The notes beneath the pieces were generated by a model. That model was not told the origin of the DNA, did no database searches, and saw only the letters and a program-made list of their open reading frames with translations. A stretch of 64,000 nt of DNA from positions 186,001 through 250,000 of the forward strand of contig JAYEVK010000275.1 in the NCBI GenBank assembly GCA_036346275.1. The letters run 5' to 3'. Every line of letters starts with the position of its first letter. Within the stretch, counting starts at the first letter, position 1. The position numbers were made by a program, and so were the translations under genes. Shown piece by piece: positions 1-13,200 of this stretch. The stretch comes from Otatea glauca (lineage: Eukaryota; Streptophyta; Magnoliopsida; Poales; Poaceae).

Positions 1-627
1 GGAAAGATCTACCTTTTACCATCTAATCAGCCCTAATCGGCTATTTAGACTTACCGTTACCCCTTGATTTAATCGGCTTCTTAGCCTTTTAGATCTTTGC
101 TGATTGTTGCATTAGATCGACTTTGAGCATATTTTTCCATCTATCTTGCCGATTGCAAGAACAAATCGGTTGGCACGCCACAAACTGAATTGAACTTGGC
201 ATTCTCGTGTGTTTGAGCTGATCAATCCTTCGTCACATTTTTTGGTGCTAACACAAGGCGATCCATTTTTCTCCTTAAAAGAGGCAAGGAATCACAAATT
301 TGCAGCTACAATTCTGCACCAACTCATTAGTACTTTTGGCTTGCGCTAGCTACTTGCCTTCTATTACATTTTTATTTCCCTATGCAGGTTGAAAAAGCTT
401 CTGTGTATTTGAGACTAAAATATTTTTGTTATAAAAATCTAGATGCATTCGATACTTTTGTGTAAGATATTTTGTAACAATGGTCACGATATTTCAAGAT
501 AGATATCGGCCGTTCAAAGCATGATCATAATTTGTTCATGCATAGGCTGGGAATGTGTTCTAATTTATTGAGAATATAGTTATCTCCTTTTTTTTCCTCT
601 TTTTAAACAAAGACACTCATATTTCTT
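1..627. other. gene-free AT-rich DNA, possible retroelement remnant
   Basis: No convincing exon on either strand. Bases about 160-260 contain the phrase TTGGCACGCCA followed by a tract ending in GGTGCTAACAC, which resembles the LTR/leader junction of grass gypsy elements. No second LTR or coding domain is seen, so this is only a possible edge of an element lying outside the window. Confidence 0.3.
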
Positions 628-728
628 GTATGTATGTATGTATGTATGTATGTATGTATGTATGTATGTATGTATGTATGTATGTATGTATGTATGTATG
701 TATGTATGTATGTATGTATGTATGTATG
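628..728. repeat. (GTAT)n microsatellite, about 25 copies
   Basis: An uninterrupted tetranucleotide run of about 101 bases. Read on the minus strand it encodes a Tyr-Ile-His-Thr repeat, which is an artefact of the microsatellite and not a protein. Confidence 0.95.
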
Positions 729-2280
729 CTTGAGTTTCCTTATATGTAAGCTCTAAGCTAGTGTGGTAGTCTCCGTGAACTTCACATACATTGTAGCTTT
801 TGAGTAGCTCTTGATGTGAAGGTCTATAATTTAAAATCTGACAGGTCCATATGTGTAACACAAGTAACACAGTCCTTTTTATTAAATATAATTATAGGGT
901 GACCCAACATATAATTATCAAATAAAGATAAGGCTATTTTACAAACTTTTAGAATAATTTATAATGATAAGCATTGTTTCCAAATTCTAATATGCAATAC
1001 GATGTAGTAACACTTAACCAAATAGCATTATACATGATGTTGGACCATTTGTGATTTATTTAAGTAATAAGTAGTTGCATTATATCTCCACCATCAAAAC
1101 AAATAAAAATGTTTAGGTTAAGTCTTTTTTAGAAGAAAGAGCTCGAGATATCCTTATAGATCATCACAATTGAAAGAACTCGAGATATCCTTATAGATCA
1201 TCATAATTGAAGTAAATTTCTTTATATCACCACAAGAAAATTTCTCTATCAAATTAAAACCGACTTTGTAGTGTCATGTCACGAATCAATCGATTGTATA
1301 AACAAAATAGTCTAGATAGGAAAAAAAATCAAACATTAAATGGGTTGTGGATGATGAATTTGAGGTCACATCTTCTATTCGGGAATTAAAATTGTGTGTA
1401 TCGACGGTAAGATTTATTAATCTTAAGACATTCATAACAACTTATATTAGGATAACTTAATAGTGGTAAATCATTTGCACACATCCAGCCATCCTAACAT
1501 AATTAACAATGCTATGGAGGACTGAAATATAGACAACACTTTCTATTCAGAAAAACAATTGACACCCTCTTATGGGTTTACAATGGTGGGATTTGAGCCT
1601 TAATTTTCCGATACCTAACCCTTGAACCAAACAAGTCACAGTTTTAAATTCTTAGCTAACAATCTACATGCACATACCAAAAGATCGCCATGTGCACCAC
1701 GAAACCAACAAACGCCAAACTATTTTTCATTATTGCTGAACATGAGGGAACGATCATTTCTACTGATAGTCACTAGATCATTTTATCGAGTAATGGAAAG
1801 ACTATAAGTATTCCTTTAGTTAACTGTCGCGCTCTAACAAGGTATTGTGTTTCTTTGGCTCTCTATGCTAATGATTAAATTAATATCTTTCATGGAAGGA
1901 AGCTAAGGATTAGAGACAAATATATATACCTATATATATTGTATATATAGGAAGCCTCTTTTCTACTCCTGGGTGTAATCACTCCCTAGGTATCCACCAT
2001 CCATCTGCCCTTCCATTTGCAATTGAATCAGCTGTTTCCTAATCTCTAAGCTGATCGGGTTAGTGGATGCAATAGGATCCGATAGGGATGCAACTAATTG
2101 AGTGTTTAATTAAGTAATTAAGTAAATAAAATATCATTTCAACAACTAGCGCACATGATTCTCGGGCTATTGCATCTACGTGTGAAACAGATAAGTACTC
2201 ATTACTATCTCCACGGCCCATTCATGCATGGTATTCTTTCCATCGGACGGAAGGGATTATGTCTCACTATACTGCGTTAG
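729..2280. other. intergenic, no gene seen
   Basis: AT-rich sequence with no ORF of recognisable content. A short local duplication of GAACTCGAGATATCC plus flanks occurs near 1140-1205. Nothing else can be supported. Confidence 0.5.
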
Positions 2281-2780
2281 AAGTATGTAGTATATCCTAA
2301 AAAAAGGAGGTATGTAGATATCCTTTAAAAGAAGTATGGAGTATATCTTCTTCCAAGAGAGTATGTAAAGTACAAAGTATTATTTCTTCTAAAAGAAGAA
2401 GTATGGAACATGTATATCGTTTGGAAGAAGTATGAAGTATATCTTCTAAAAGTATCCTTTGAAAGAAGTATGGAGTATTATTTCTTCTAAAAGAAGTATG
2501 GGGCATATATGTCGTTTGGAAGAAGTATGAAATATATCTTCTAAAAGAAGGTAGTATGTCATTTGAAATTCAAGGGAGTTCATCGCGAACATAGCAGTAT
2601 ATCATCTCAAAAGCAAGTATTCTGTCAACCGTAGAAGAAACTAGTAGTATATCGCCTCAAACAGGACTATTATCTACAGCACAAGAAGCTATAGTGTATA
2701 ATTTGAAAGGGAGTATATTACAAGTAAGAAGGAACTGTAATATAATAAAAAAATTAGTATATACTGAGAAGGAAGTAGGA
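2281..2780. repeat. degenerate short tandem repeat (GAAGTATGGAGTATAT type)
   Basis: Units of about 20-60 bases built from GAAGTATGGAGTATAT and TCTTCTAAAAGAAG recur with substitutions, most regularly from 2325 to 2550 and more weakly to 2780. The TCTTCTAAAAGAAG part is itself palindromic. There is no coding content. It may be a decayed minisatellite or the interior of a foldback element. Confidence 0.6.
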
Positions 2781-4012
2781 AGTACAGTTTTCTAAAGAAC
2801 TCTGTTCCTGCTAGGTTGGCTACCTGTCCATTTGGGTGTATATAGGGTGCCCAAGGACTCCAGTCTAAGGGCAGACTGAATCTGAACTAAAATAGGGATA
2901 TAGGATCTCAGGCGTCCTACCTTAAGAAAATGAACTGATCGAAAGATTCCATCCTTTACTAGACTAAGTTTGAACAGTTTCCATCTCCACCTACATGTGA
3001 GAGTGAGATAGTTGGCGAAGTTAGTGAGAGAAAGCTTGAAAGATAGGATTTTCTCATGTGGATTAGTTGAAAAACACAGAACAGAGATTTCAGAAGTTTA
3101 GTCCTTTGAGAGTAACTCATGTTCAGCCTTGTCGGAATAAGTATTGGAGGAAAAAAACACTATCTTCTTCAGCTAGCCCTCTTTCTATTGGAGGAAAAAA
3201 CACTACCTTCTTCTATTTTGATATTCTCACTGCTAGCAATCATTACATCATCTTCCTTGTAGGATTTCAGATTTTCTAGCGATTAGCTTAGTTGGAAGAG
3301 ATAGATAAGAGAAGTGAATGTCAGATCCGCGGTGTGCCGATCAATCCAATTTCGTGTGATTGAGTCAAGCTAAGAAGGTTCCTTTTTCGTCTCGACAAAG
3401 GAAGAATCATCTTGAAAATGCTCCTAATCCCTTCGTAGGGCCATGTATAGTAAGTGATCCTAATCGTTTACAGCAGGTGCACAAGTGATAAAAGTTTATT
3501 TGTAGCTAGAAATATCATCTCCCTTAAGAACAAGTGGTATGGGACCTTTCTCTACACATTTTATTTTTTTCATACATAAGCAGGACACCACCAGTCAGCG
3601 GGCCAGCAGCTCTAGTGATTCCTACGATGGTCGTATGCTCATCAGTATGCATGAGACACGATACCAGATGTTCCTTGCCCGGTGTTGTCGGTGCGTGTGA
3701 CACCTCATTATCCACCTGCACCAATTACCATGAAACTTTTTAGTACTCCTCGATGAAAAAAACAAAAATTAAGAAAGAAGAAAGGCTCTGTGCATGTATT
3801 ATGATACTTCAGGCCGTCGCATAATTACGGAATGGTATGTGCAGGGCGGCACCTCGGTGCTTAACTAGCAGATCACATCATGGCGACGCCTCGACGGTGC
3901 TGAATGCTCTATGTGACGTCAATACATCAGTTGCATTGTTGTAGTTGGCCATGGAAAGCAGTCACGACGGCTGCTCTGATGGTGCTCTGGCTGAGCACCG
4001 AATCTAAATGCC
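2781..4012. other. intergenic, no gene seen
   Basis: Mixed-composition sequence with only short overlapping ORFs (for example 3524-3743 on both strands) that show no family resemblance. No RNA gene or clear element boundary was found. Confidence 0.4.
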
Positions 4013-4020
4013 GTCGTACG

Positions 4021-4530
4021 CAGGGCCGGGTCCAATGGGGGTGGGCAAGGTGGGCTCTAGCCTCTCCTATAGTTGGCCACCTGCATTAACATTGTATCCT
4101 GCATTCTCGTTTTATTGTGAATTGATGCGATTTTTGTCTACTGTTTGATGTTGTTTTGTTGTAATTTAATATTAAAGTATGCTAGCTTATTTTCTTTGTT
4201 AGCTATCCTAAAATTATTAAGTAGTACGTTCTAAGTTGTTTGATGAAATGTTTATGAATATAATTAACATCTATAGTACATTTGTAAGGCTTGAATATAA
4301 AAGAAAAAAAATCTTGACACCAACTCAAGAGATGAGGCATATATGCAGGATCTAAAAGTGCACAAGATTGCAAAGACTTTGCCACCTATTGCTTGTCGGT
4401 CTTTGTATTTAATGCGACGCAATTTATAAGATTTTTATTGAATCAACTTACCTAAAAGTAGTATTAGTTCTTCGCGCACCATTAGCTTAACCTATAAACA
4501 GTATATTTTCATTCCGGGTCCGCGCCACTG
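4021..4530. mobile_element. hAT-like non-autonomous element
   Basis: The left end begins CAGGGCCGGGTCC. The right end, read on the minus strand, begins CAGTGGCGCGGACCCGG, giving imperfect terminal inverted repeats of the CAGNGNCGG type common in grass hAT MITEs. The flanking octamers GTCGTACG (4013-4020) and ATCATACG (4531-4538) match at 6 of 8 positions, as expected for an old 8-bp hAT target duplication. There is no transposase. The superfamily assignment is inferred from end structure only. Confidence 0.5.
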
Positions 4531-4997
4531 ATCATACGAGAAAGGAGATTCCATCAGACATAATAATACTTGGATTGGATGGCAGTGATGAAGTAGTATG
4601 AAGTATATGTCATCCTACCACTTTCCATGCCCTATACAGATACAACCATCGTGCCCATGTAGTAGAATACCCTGGCCGACGGCCAGGGTCAGGCGCCGGA
4701 TGGCATAGGTTTTCGCCGCCATGCGAGCCAGATCCGCAGCACCGTCGTGAGCTAGCTGAACGGATGACGGAGCAACCAAGAGTTGGCAACGCTCTCCTCA
4801 TCTCATCTCGTCTCGTCTCGTCTCGGCAGCAACAAGTCGCCCATTCTAATAGGTACAAACACCCTACGCGGGTCGGATCTCACCCGTTAGCATGTGCTCC
4901 ACCATGCTGTCGCGGACGCACTCATCTTGGAACAACACCAACCGATGATCAACCCTGGGAGTAGCAATTATTTTTCATACAGGAAGCCTTTTTCATG
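4531..4997. other. intergenic with short (CTCGT)n run
   Basis: No gene seen. A pentanucleotide run of about 30 bases, TCTCGTCTCGTCTCG, lies at 4798-4825. Confidence 0.5.
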
Positions 4998-5545
4998 CTC
5001 TTAGAGTATGTACTACTCCCACTCCTAATATACCACTTAAATAAATGCGTTATACTCTTTTATCACTTTCGGTATATTTAAATACTAATTTTAAGATACT
5101 CCAATGCGACATGGTTTAAAAAAATTCGTAGGAGCTCTTTATTTTTGCTATATACCCTTTTTCACATGTAAAAGAATTATACACATAAATTATACTTTAA
5201 AAATGAACGAATACGACATTTTTTCATATTAGAGTATGCTCAAAAGGATAAAGAGATATAAATTGTTTGTTTAATCGGTATGTGAGAAGTGGGAGTACGT
5301 ACTCTCGGGAGTATGCATGGAACTATTTTCCTAGGAAACCTTTTCTGTACTCCTAGGAGTACATACTCTCACTTCAAATATACAACTTAAACGAATATGT
5401 TATATATTTTTATCACTTTTAGTATACTTGAATAATAATTTTAAGATACTCCCGATATGATTTGGTTGGAAAACTTTCATTGAAACCCTTTTTTTTGTTA
5501 TATACACTTTTCCATATAGAAAAGGAGTATATACAAAAAAATCAT
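4998..5545. repeat. diverged direct duplication, about 200 bp x 2
   Basis: The tract at about 4998-5190 (key words: ATACCACTTAAATAAATG, TTTTAAGATACTCC, TATATACCC) recurs at about 5340-5545 in the same order and orientation with substitutions, at an offset near 350 bp. Both copies begin beside an opposed pair of 'agtatgtact' and 'gagtacatact' words. Probably a decayed repetitive element. Confidence 0.5.
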
Positions 5546-6194
5546 GCTATAAAGAGTGGTGGACTTTGGTGAAATTTTTCATAAAAACCCTTTTATAAGT
5601 ATAGCTGGCTACTTCTTCAATTTTTTCATGACAGTTCGAATAGGTCCTTGGTATTAGTCAAATTCACAGGCCAATTTGTGCCACGTTTTGGAAAATTTCT
5701 CTGCCACGTTTTGAACTCCCAGAAATTTCCTCTCTGATTGTTAGGTAACTACAGCCGCCCTGCCATACTATACCATTGATCTCATGCAGCATATTTTTAC
5801 TCATCCTAATTTCTAGTTTGATGATACTTCGACTAACCACATTTACAATTGTGTAGGCAATTTTATTTCTCAGATATTTTGTGTGTGTGTGTGTGTATTG
5901 AATCTGCTTTCATATTATCTTAGCTTGGAAGCCATTTGTGTAAATATCGTTATTTCTTTGTGAAAGACAAGCTCCCCTCAACCAATAAAAGCATGTCAAT
6001 TCTCAAAACCAGTTTTTTTTCTAAAATTTCACCAATATACATTTTTTTTACAGAAAATCTGTTTTCTTTCTCCATCCCACTTGTTTTCATTTGGTAAACG
6101 CTTTATATATTTAAAAAGTTCATCCATTAGTTTAGGAAAACAGCCTGGGTTGATCCTCTTTGTCTCTGATGCACTAATTTATGCTTCAACTGCT
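5546..6194. other. intergenic, short (GT)n at 5880-5897
   Basis: AT-rich; no gene or RNA seen apart from a short dinucleotide run. The right edge may include intron remnants of the ALADIN-like fragment that follows. Confidence 0.4.
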
Positions 6195-6534
6195 TCATCT
6201 AACCGAGGCATAGAGAAATTAGCATGGGATGCTTCAGGGGGGTGTGTGGCATTGTCGTTCAAGGATGGTAATGAAATGTACCGTGGTCTTGTAGCTGTAT
6301 ACGATGTGAGGAGATCTCCACTTGTCTCGTTATCACTAGTGTAAGTTCACAATCTTCTGATTTACTGCGTCATTTTGATCATGAAGATTGTGTCCCAATG
6401 GCATACCTCGGCTATTCCCTGACAAAATTCCTATGTGCATATCTAGGGGATTCATTAGAGGACCTGGGGAAGGATCAAAACCACTTGCTTTTGCCTTCCG
6501 TAACAAATTTATGCAATGACCATTGCTTTCGGTG
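6195..6534 (+). pseudogene. ALADIN-like nucleoporin gene fragment (two exons)
   Basis: Exon a (homology from about 6195 to 6340) encodes a peptide with the core RGIEKLAWDASGG...ALSFKDGNEMYRG...VYDVRRSPLVSLSLV. Exon b (6447-6534) continues GFIRGPGEGSKPLAFAF. Order and wording match the middle-to-late part of plant ALADIN, the WD-repeat nuclear-pore protein. The exons join cleanly in frame (donor GT|gtaagt at 6341, acceptor ctag before 6447). Exon b has an in-frame TGA at 6517-6519 where the family has glycine, in the stretch KF-Q-G-PLLSV, and ends at a good donor (gtaagg, 6535). No following or preceding exons were found nearby. It is therefore read as a stranded, non-functional gene fragment, converging on the arabinofuranosidase gene. 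The family call rests on recalled conservation. Confidence 0.65.
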
Positions 6535-7292
6535 GTAAGGGAGATTAAGATCCTGCAAGTATGTACATTTCTGGCTGGTTGAAGGGAGTCCTATGGAACG
6601 AGATCAATCAAGTAAATTCTGTGCTATACTGTGTACGTTACAAAAAGAGTAGCATGCTGTGTGTGAGAGAGGGGCAAATCCTGTATTAGTATTTTTTTAT
6701 TTGGTAGTACATTGGCTGGTATTGATTGTATCAGTTTCTCTCAGCAAAGACGTCCATTTTCTTATCCGATCACGGTAATCAGCCCATGAATCTCTGTTTT
6801 CTATTGCAGAGTAAGAATATTTGAGAGAATGAGAATAGTTTAGTTTTCTATTGGAGTAATGATTACGACTTAGGATTTGACTGGGATATGCTTCACATAA
6901 AATGCCAATCCTGTAAATTTACAAGACAAACATGCAGGAATCAGGCTGATACCACTGTAGATTGAGCCATCTCTTTCGATACCCTTTTTTTCTTCTTTTC
7001 TTTGCTGATTAAATAACCGCATCGAACCTTCAGTAGCCGGAGTTCAGTTTAATCGAGCAAAAGCGAATTAACAAGGATATCAGTATGCCACTATTTTCAC
7101 TTATTTTGAGATGCTTGCAGCAGGTTAACGAGAAACCTTTACACTATGCTTGCAGCGTCATCAACTGCAGGATCACATGAAGCGTGGTAGGCAAATACCA
7201 GAAAGCAGTTCACATTCTGCTTGCTTTCAGCAATTCGTGTACCACACATCATGTAATCATCCTGTTTCTTAAAGCTCTCACCATGGATGGCT
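6535..7292. other. spacer between ALADIN fragment and arabinofuranosidase stop
   Basis: No further ALADIN exon is recognisable. The right part (about 7140-7292) must include the 3' UTR of the minus-strand arabinofuranosidase gene. No canonical poly(A) signal could be assigned with confidence. Confidence 0.4.
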
Positions 7293-10200
7293 TCACATCT
7301 CTGCCACCAGTTTGTTGTACCGATCCAGAGCCAGATCAAATGAAGTGAAGGAGTAAGGAGACAGCAAAGCTTGCGTCTCTTCTGCGGCATTGGGTAGCTC
7401 TCTTGTAACCGGCACGACCTGCACCATTTGCAAGGTACATGTTACACGACCTCACTGTCGCCCGATAACTTTTTCTGGAAGACGCAAAAGTTGTTCTAGA
7501 TATTACCAAATATACATGATTCGATGGAATAGGCTCCTGGAAAGCTTACAAAGCAACTAAAAGATGAAGAGGGGTTGGACAGATGCACTAACAGATTCAG
7601 AATTTGTAATGGAAAGGTTGCCCTTTACTAAATCCAGTATGAGAAATTTTACTGTGCATTATGCTGGTAGTATATAGTGGTAGTATCTATTGAGTTGCAT
7701 GCCAGCCAGTTCACCCAAAACTTAAGCTGATAAGGAAAGATGAGCAATTCACTTATACTTCAACAAATTCATCCACCATCTTACCTTATTTGGGTCACTG
7801 AACGAATTTTCATCCCACAAATTGCTGGATGTGAGAACAGTCACAGTTGATCTTGACGTATCCACACTAGCTTCAAGTCCAATTGCAGATACTGTGAGGC
7901 TCACAGCATTTGACCCAAAGTTCACAATCTGTGGAAGGTCTTTTGAAGATCAATATGAAGTTCTAAAATCTAAACACATTACTCCAGCAGTAGGAAACCA
8001 TATCTGTAAGATTTTATGCAAGTATGTAAATGTTCAAGCAATTTTGTATTGTCATATATAGATGGGTTAATTGGATATATGCCACTGTAGGAACTGGTTA
8101 TTCGAGATTTGCCATCGTTCCTTTGCTTATTCGAACGATGCCATTACGAAACCGTGCTTATTCGAAATATGCCACCACTCGCGACACGTGTCCCGTCTGG
8201 TCAAACCGAGAGCAGGACTCAGCCCATTCAGACGATTTTGCCCCTCCGCACGTTCATGTAATTTCTCCTAAGTGAATGGACGTCATTTTAAATGTTAAAT
8301 ATTTTACGTTAATTTCTAATTTAACTGAGTAAACAACTCACCTAATATAGCAATTCTGCTTTTATTACACCAAATATAGTCTACAGAGTTTTAGTTTCTA
8401 AGTCATAACATCTTAATTGGATATATGCCACTGCGGAGGGGCAAAATCGTCCGAATGGGCTGAGTCCTGCGCTCGGTTTGACCGAACGGGACACGTGTCG
8501 CGAGCGGTGGCATATTTCGAATAAGCACGGTTTCGTAATGGCATCGTTCGAATAAGCAAAGGAACGAGGGCAAATCTCGAATAACCGATTCCTACAGTGG
8601 CATATATCCAATTAACCCTATATAGATTGGGTCATTTCGAACATTTATCCAATGAACCGAAGCAATCACATGCAGGCTAGGAAGAAATTTGAATCATTGA
8701 GTTTACCTTTACTCTCAGGAAGCTATCCTCATTGTCTTGCCAGGTGATTGCAGATGCTGCCAATGAACCAGAGTAGCTGGAACTAATTGCAATAGGATGA
8801 AGCACAGCACCACTTGATTCACGGAAAAATGTCTGCATCCAGTAACTTGGAGTTCCATACTGCTGCCAGGAGTTGAAGACTATCGCATCTGGGTTCCAGC
8901 TGATTATTATATTCATACATAATCAATGCAATTGTCATCAACAAGAATGCCAGAATGGGGAAAAGGTACAAAGGCATCAATACTAACGTGCGATCGTTGT
9001 CATTTACAAAGAGTGGTGCATAACTTGTCATCTGAACGACATCACTGCAAAGAAGAATGAAAGAGAACCATCTCATTAACTCACAATAAGGAATTCTTGT
9101 TACCCAATGTCAATATTTAGAAGAATATTCAACATATTTATCTCGTGATTTCTGAACCTAGTTTTTACCCCTTCATGTGGGAAAGCAGAATGCGGTTGAC
9201 AAAGACAATGTTGAGACATATCCAGGATGCATGCATGATAAAAGACAACCATATGCATGAATTCTATTTCCCCATATTAGTTGTACGTATGTGCATAGAT
9301 AGAAACCCAATTAATGATATCTTCGACATCTTTGTATATGGTTGTACATCAGTTGTAGCGATCTTATCCCGTACAACTAACCCTTTATGTATTATAAATA
9401 TATGATCAATGGAATGCCATATGCGTTGCTTCTCCCAAACTTGCATGGTATCAGACGCGGATTTGATCCCTAAATCCGTCCACCTCTCAAACCCTACCTG
9501 CGACGACACCGCTGTCGCCGCTGCTACTGCTGCGGCCACCACTGCCCACGCCCAACTACAAGCGTAGGCCGTCAGCGTCGCCAACATCAAGACTCTTGTC
9601 CCCATCACTCTCGAGCTCTTCAAGTCCAACTATGCCAAGTGGCATGCCCTCTTCGAGGTCGCCGTTGGCAAGTTCAAGCTCAATGCCCATTTCAAGCTAG
9701 CCAATTGTTCCAAACCCGATGCCGACGGGAAGAGGGTCGATTGCACTGTCCTCTCTTGTATCTACGAGTCATATCTCCCAAGAGATTTTGGACATTATCA
9801 TGGCCCCCTCCACTACCGCCACGACCGTCTGGCTGTCCATCGAGAACCTCTTCCGGGACAACAAGACCACCCATGCGATCTACCTCCAGGCCAAGTTCAG
9901 CAACCTAGTTCAAGGTGACATGACCGCCATGGACTACTGCCTCAAGATCAAAACCTTGTCGGATGCGCTATGCGACATCAATCAGAAGATCAACGATCAA
10001 AACCCAATGACACATGGCCTCCCTCCTTCCCATGATGATGTCGTTACTGAGCTTCATCCAGGTGCACTTCCACCTCCTTGATGAGTTGAAGGACACCCAC
10101 GGCGACCAGCTCACTCAAGCCACCGCCCTCATCGTTGATTCACGCAGTGCTTCTGGCAGCAGCAACAACAACCGCGGCGACATCGCCAACAATGGCGGTG

Positions 10201-13200
10201 ACAAACACGGCAAGGGCAGCAAGGGTGGCCTTGGCGGTCCCCCTCCTCGGATCCCGTCCTACTACAACCCGTGAACCAGCGCCATCCAGCTTTGGTCCAC
10301 TACCAGTATCCTCGGACCACACCCGATCGTGCCTCCTACTGCTGCAGGTCTACTGCGTCCACTACCACAACAATTGCTGTAGGGTCTTTTCGGCCTGCCG
10401 CACCCTGCCCTTGTAGGGTTTCATTGGCTTGCCCAGCATGCACCACAAGGACTCATCTCCCTGTTGCACCTTTCCTCATTGTAGTACTCGACGCCCGGTG
10501 CCCTCCCAGTCGCTCCATCGAAGCCAAGCTTCTACCCTGGCCACGGCACTCCTGGCAATCCGTTTAGTGGTGCGTCAACATGAGACACTTCCGACCTTGC
10601 AAACTCCCTCAACGCCATGACGATCTAGCAACCTTCCAACGAGTGGTACATGGACACCGGTGCCACTGCCCACATGACATCCGGTTCTGGTAACCTAACC
10701 ACCATCTCTCCCTACCCTCCCTCTTCCTCTCACATTATCGTTGGAGATTGTAACTCCATTCCCGTTACCAACTCAGGCCATGTCTCCTTTCCTTCCTACC
10801 CCCGTCCGCTTTACTTACAGAATGTTCTTGTTACACCACATTTAATCAAGAACCTTGTCTTTGTTCATAAATTCATCACTGATAATCATTGTGCTGTCGA
10901 ATTTAACCCTCATGGCTTTTCTGTAAAGGATCACTAGACCAAGAGCGAGATTTTCAGGTGCAGTAGTTTGGGGGAGCTCTACTGAAAGACCATGTGGAGG
11001 TCTACTCATGTTGGTGATGAGTATTTGACTGTATTTGAGTTAGGAATATGATTTATTTTTAGCGATTGGATAATTATTGTATATTGTTTTGGACATTGCT
11101 ATGTGATGGGTTTCCTTATTTTTGATAGTTGCAAGACGACGGTGCTAGGTCATGGTGAGGCAAAGGATGACCGGGACTAGGCGAGGTGCTTCGGAGATCC
11201 AGACGGTCGGGGACCGCCGAAGGATGAACGGAGACGGAGTTGCTGCGAGCCTAGAAGACAAGGGAACGGCTAAGATGCTAACTAGGAGCTGCTCGGATCA
11301 AGGAGGGTCTTCGGATCGCGGTCTAGAAGATAGAGTAGCGGGTCTAGTTAGTATGCTTTGAAAAGCGTGCAAAACCCGTTATGTGTGTGGGTTTCAGCTT
11401 AGCCCATGTATAAGTGAGTGAGTCAATCCTAGCCCTTAATGGTGATCCTTAAGGTAGAAGGAACTCCTCATCCATGTATGAATGAGTGAGTCAATCCTAG
11501 CCCTTGATGGTGATCCTTAAGGTAGAAGGATCTCCTCATCCATGTATGATGATGATCTTTAGGGTAGAAGGAACTTTTCATCCATGCATGAGTGAGTCAA
11601 TCCTAGCCCTTGATGGTGATCCTTAGGGTAGAAGAAACTCCTCATCCATGTATGATGGTGATCCTTAGGGTAGAAGAAACTCTTCATCCATGCATGAGTG
11701 AGTCAATCTCACCCCTTGATGGCGTTCCTTAGGATTGAAGGAACTTATCCAAGGGCGGAGGATGACTCATGAGTAATATAAATAGAGGGGGAGGGGTAGC
11801 TCTCCCCTCTTGAAGGTTTTGCGTGCTCCTTTGAGCTTTGCCCACCTTGTTGTGAGGCTTTGTAAACCTTCCTCCAAAGAAATAAAATTTCAATTCCTTA
11901 CTTTTCTGAATTTAATTTCAGCATTTTTATTATGTCTTAAATTCAGTATTTAAATTCCGCAATTTAATTTCTTGAAATTTACATTCACGCAAGTTGGATT
12001 TGCCTCCCCTCCTTCTACTTGCTTTTTAATTCCGCACTTTAATATTTGCAATTTACATTCTCGCAAGTTGAATTTGACTCCCCTCCTTCTACTTGCTTGT
12101 GCTTCTTGTGCCGAGAAAGTATGATTGATAGATGAATCTTCTTCAGATCATATGCTCATCATCTAGGCAATCTTTTGCAAGAACTCGATCGTTTTGCTCT
12201 TTCTTTGTAGATTGCGTTTAAGATTCTTGTGTTCTCACTTGCTGTGACAAGTGGGAGGTTATCCAAGATCACCTTGATTATCAAAACCCCACGAGCAAGT
12301 CCAAGACCAAGATTTTGCTCTTCTGTGCATTAGTGTTTCAAGAGGAGTCTTGGCTGGGTTTCCTTTAAAGGAGGAAAGTTTTAGTTGGGATCATTCACCC
12401 CCTCTGATCGCCATTTCGATCCTTCTTCTACCCTCTCCGTCCTACATCACCACACGCTCTTGCCGCCTCCCCCAACACCACCACCCTCTGGCACTGTCGT
12501 CTTAATCACCCCGGTCGTCATGCACTCCATCGATTGGCCAGCTCCTCTACTATTTCTTGAACCCTCCAATAAATGACAGCAATTTGTGCCATGCTTGTCA
12601 ACTAGGACATCATGTTAGACTTCCATTTATTCTGTCTATTGAGTCATACCACTCGCCCTTTTGAATTAGTCTATTGTGACCTTTGGACCTTTCTTCTTGG
12701 TCTTAAGTTTGAAGCATCTCACAAATTGTCCAACTTTCATGCTTTTGTCACAACCCAATCTCCACCATCATCTGTGCCATACATACAATAACGGTGGTGA
12801 ATTTGACAATAACTCCCTCCTCACGTACATTGCTAAGAGCAAAATCCTTCTACGTTTCTCCTACCCTCACACCTCGCAACACAACGGTAAAGCCAAACGC
12901 ATCATTCGCACGGTGAACGACATCATTCGTGCTCTACTGTTCCAAGCTCGGATGCCTCCTTGGTTTTGGGTTGAAGCTCTGCATGTGGCCACCTATGTTC
13001 TTAACTTTCCTCCCACTAAAACCCTAAAATTCTCCACACCCCACCAATCTGTACAATACTCCACCGACATATTCTCATCTCCGTGTATTTGGGTGCCTCT
13101 GCTATCCTGATACCGCAGCCATCATGCCTCACAAACTCGCCCCCAGTCCACAGCATGTGTGTTTCTTGGCTATCCTCCAAACCACAAGGGATACAGGTGC

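Noticed and set aside
580..870. 96-aa minus-strand ORF with Tyr-Ile-His-Thr repeats
   Set aside because: It is the translation of the (GTAT)n microsatellite.
11152..11361. 69-aa ORF in the copia region
   Set aside because: It lies in the solo LTR, not in copia coding sequence, and has no recognisable domain.
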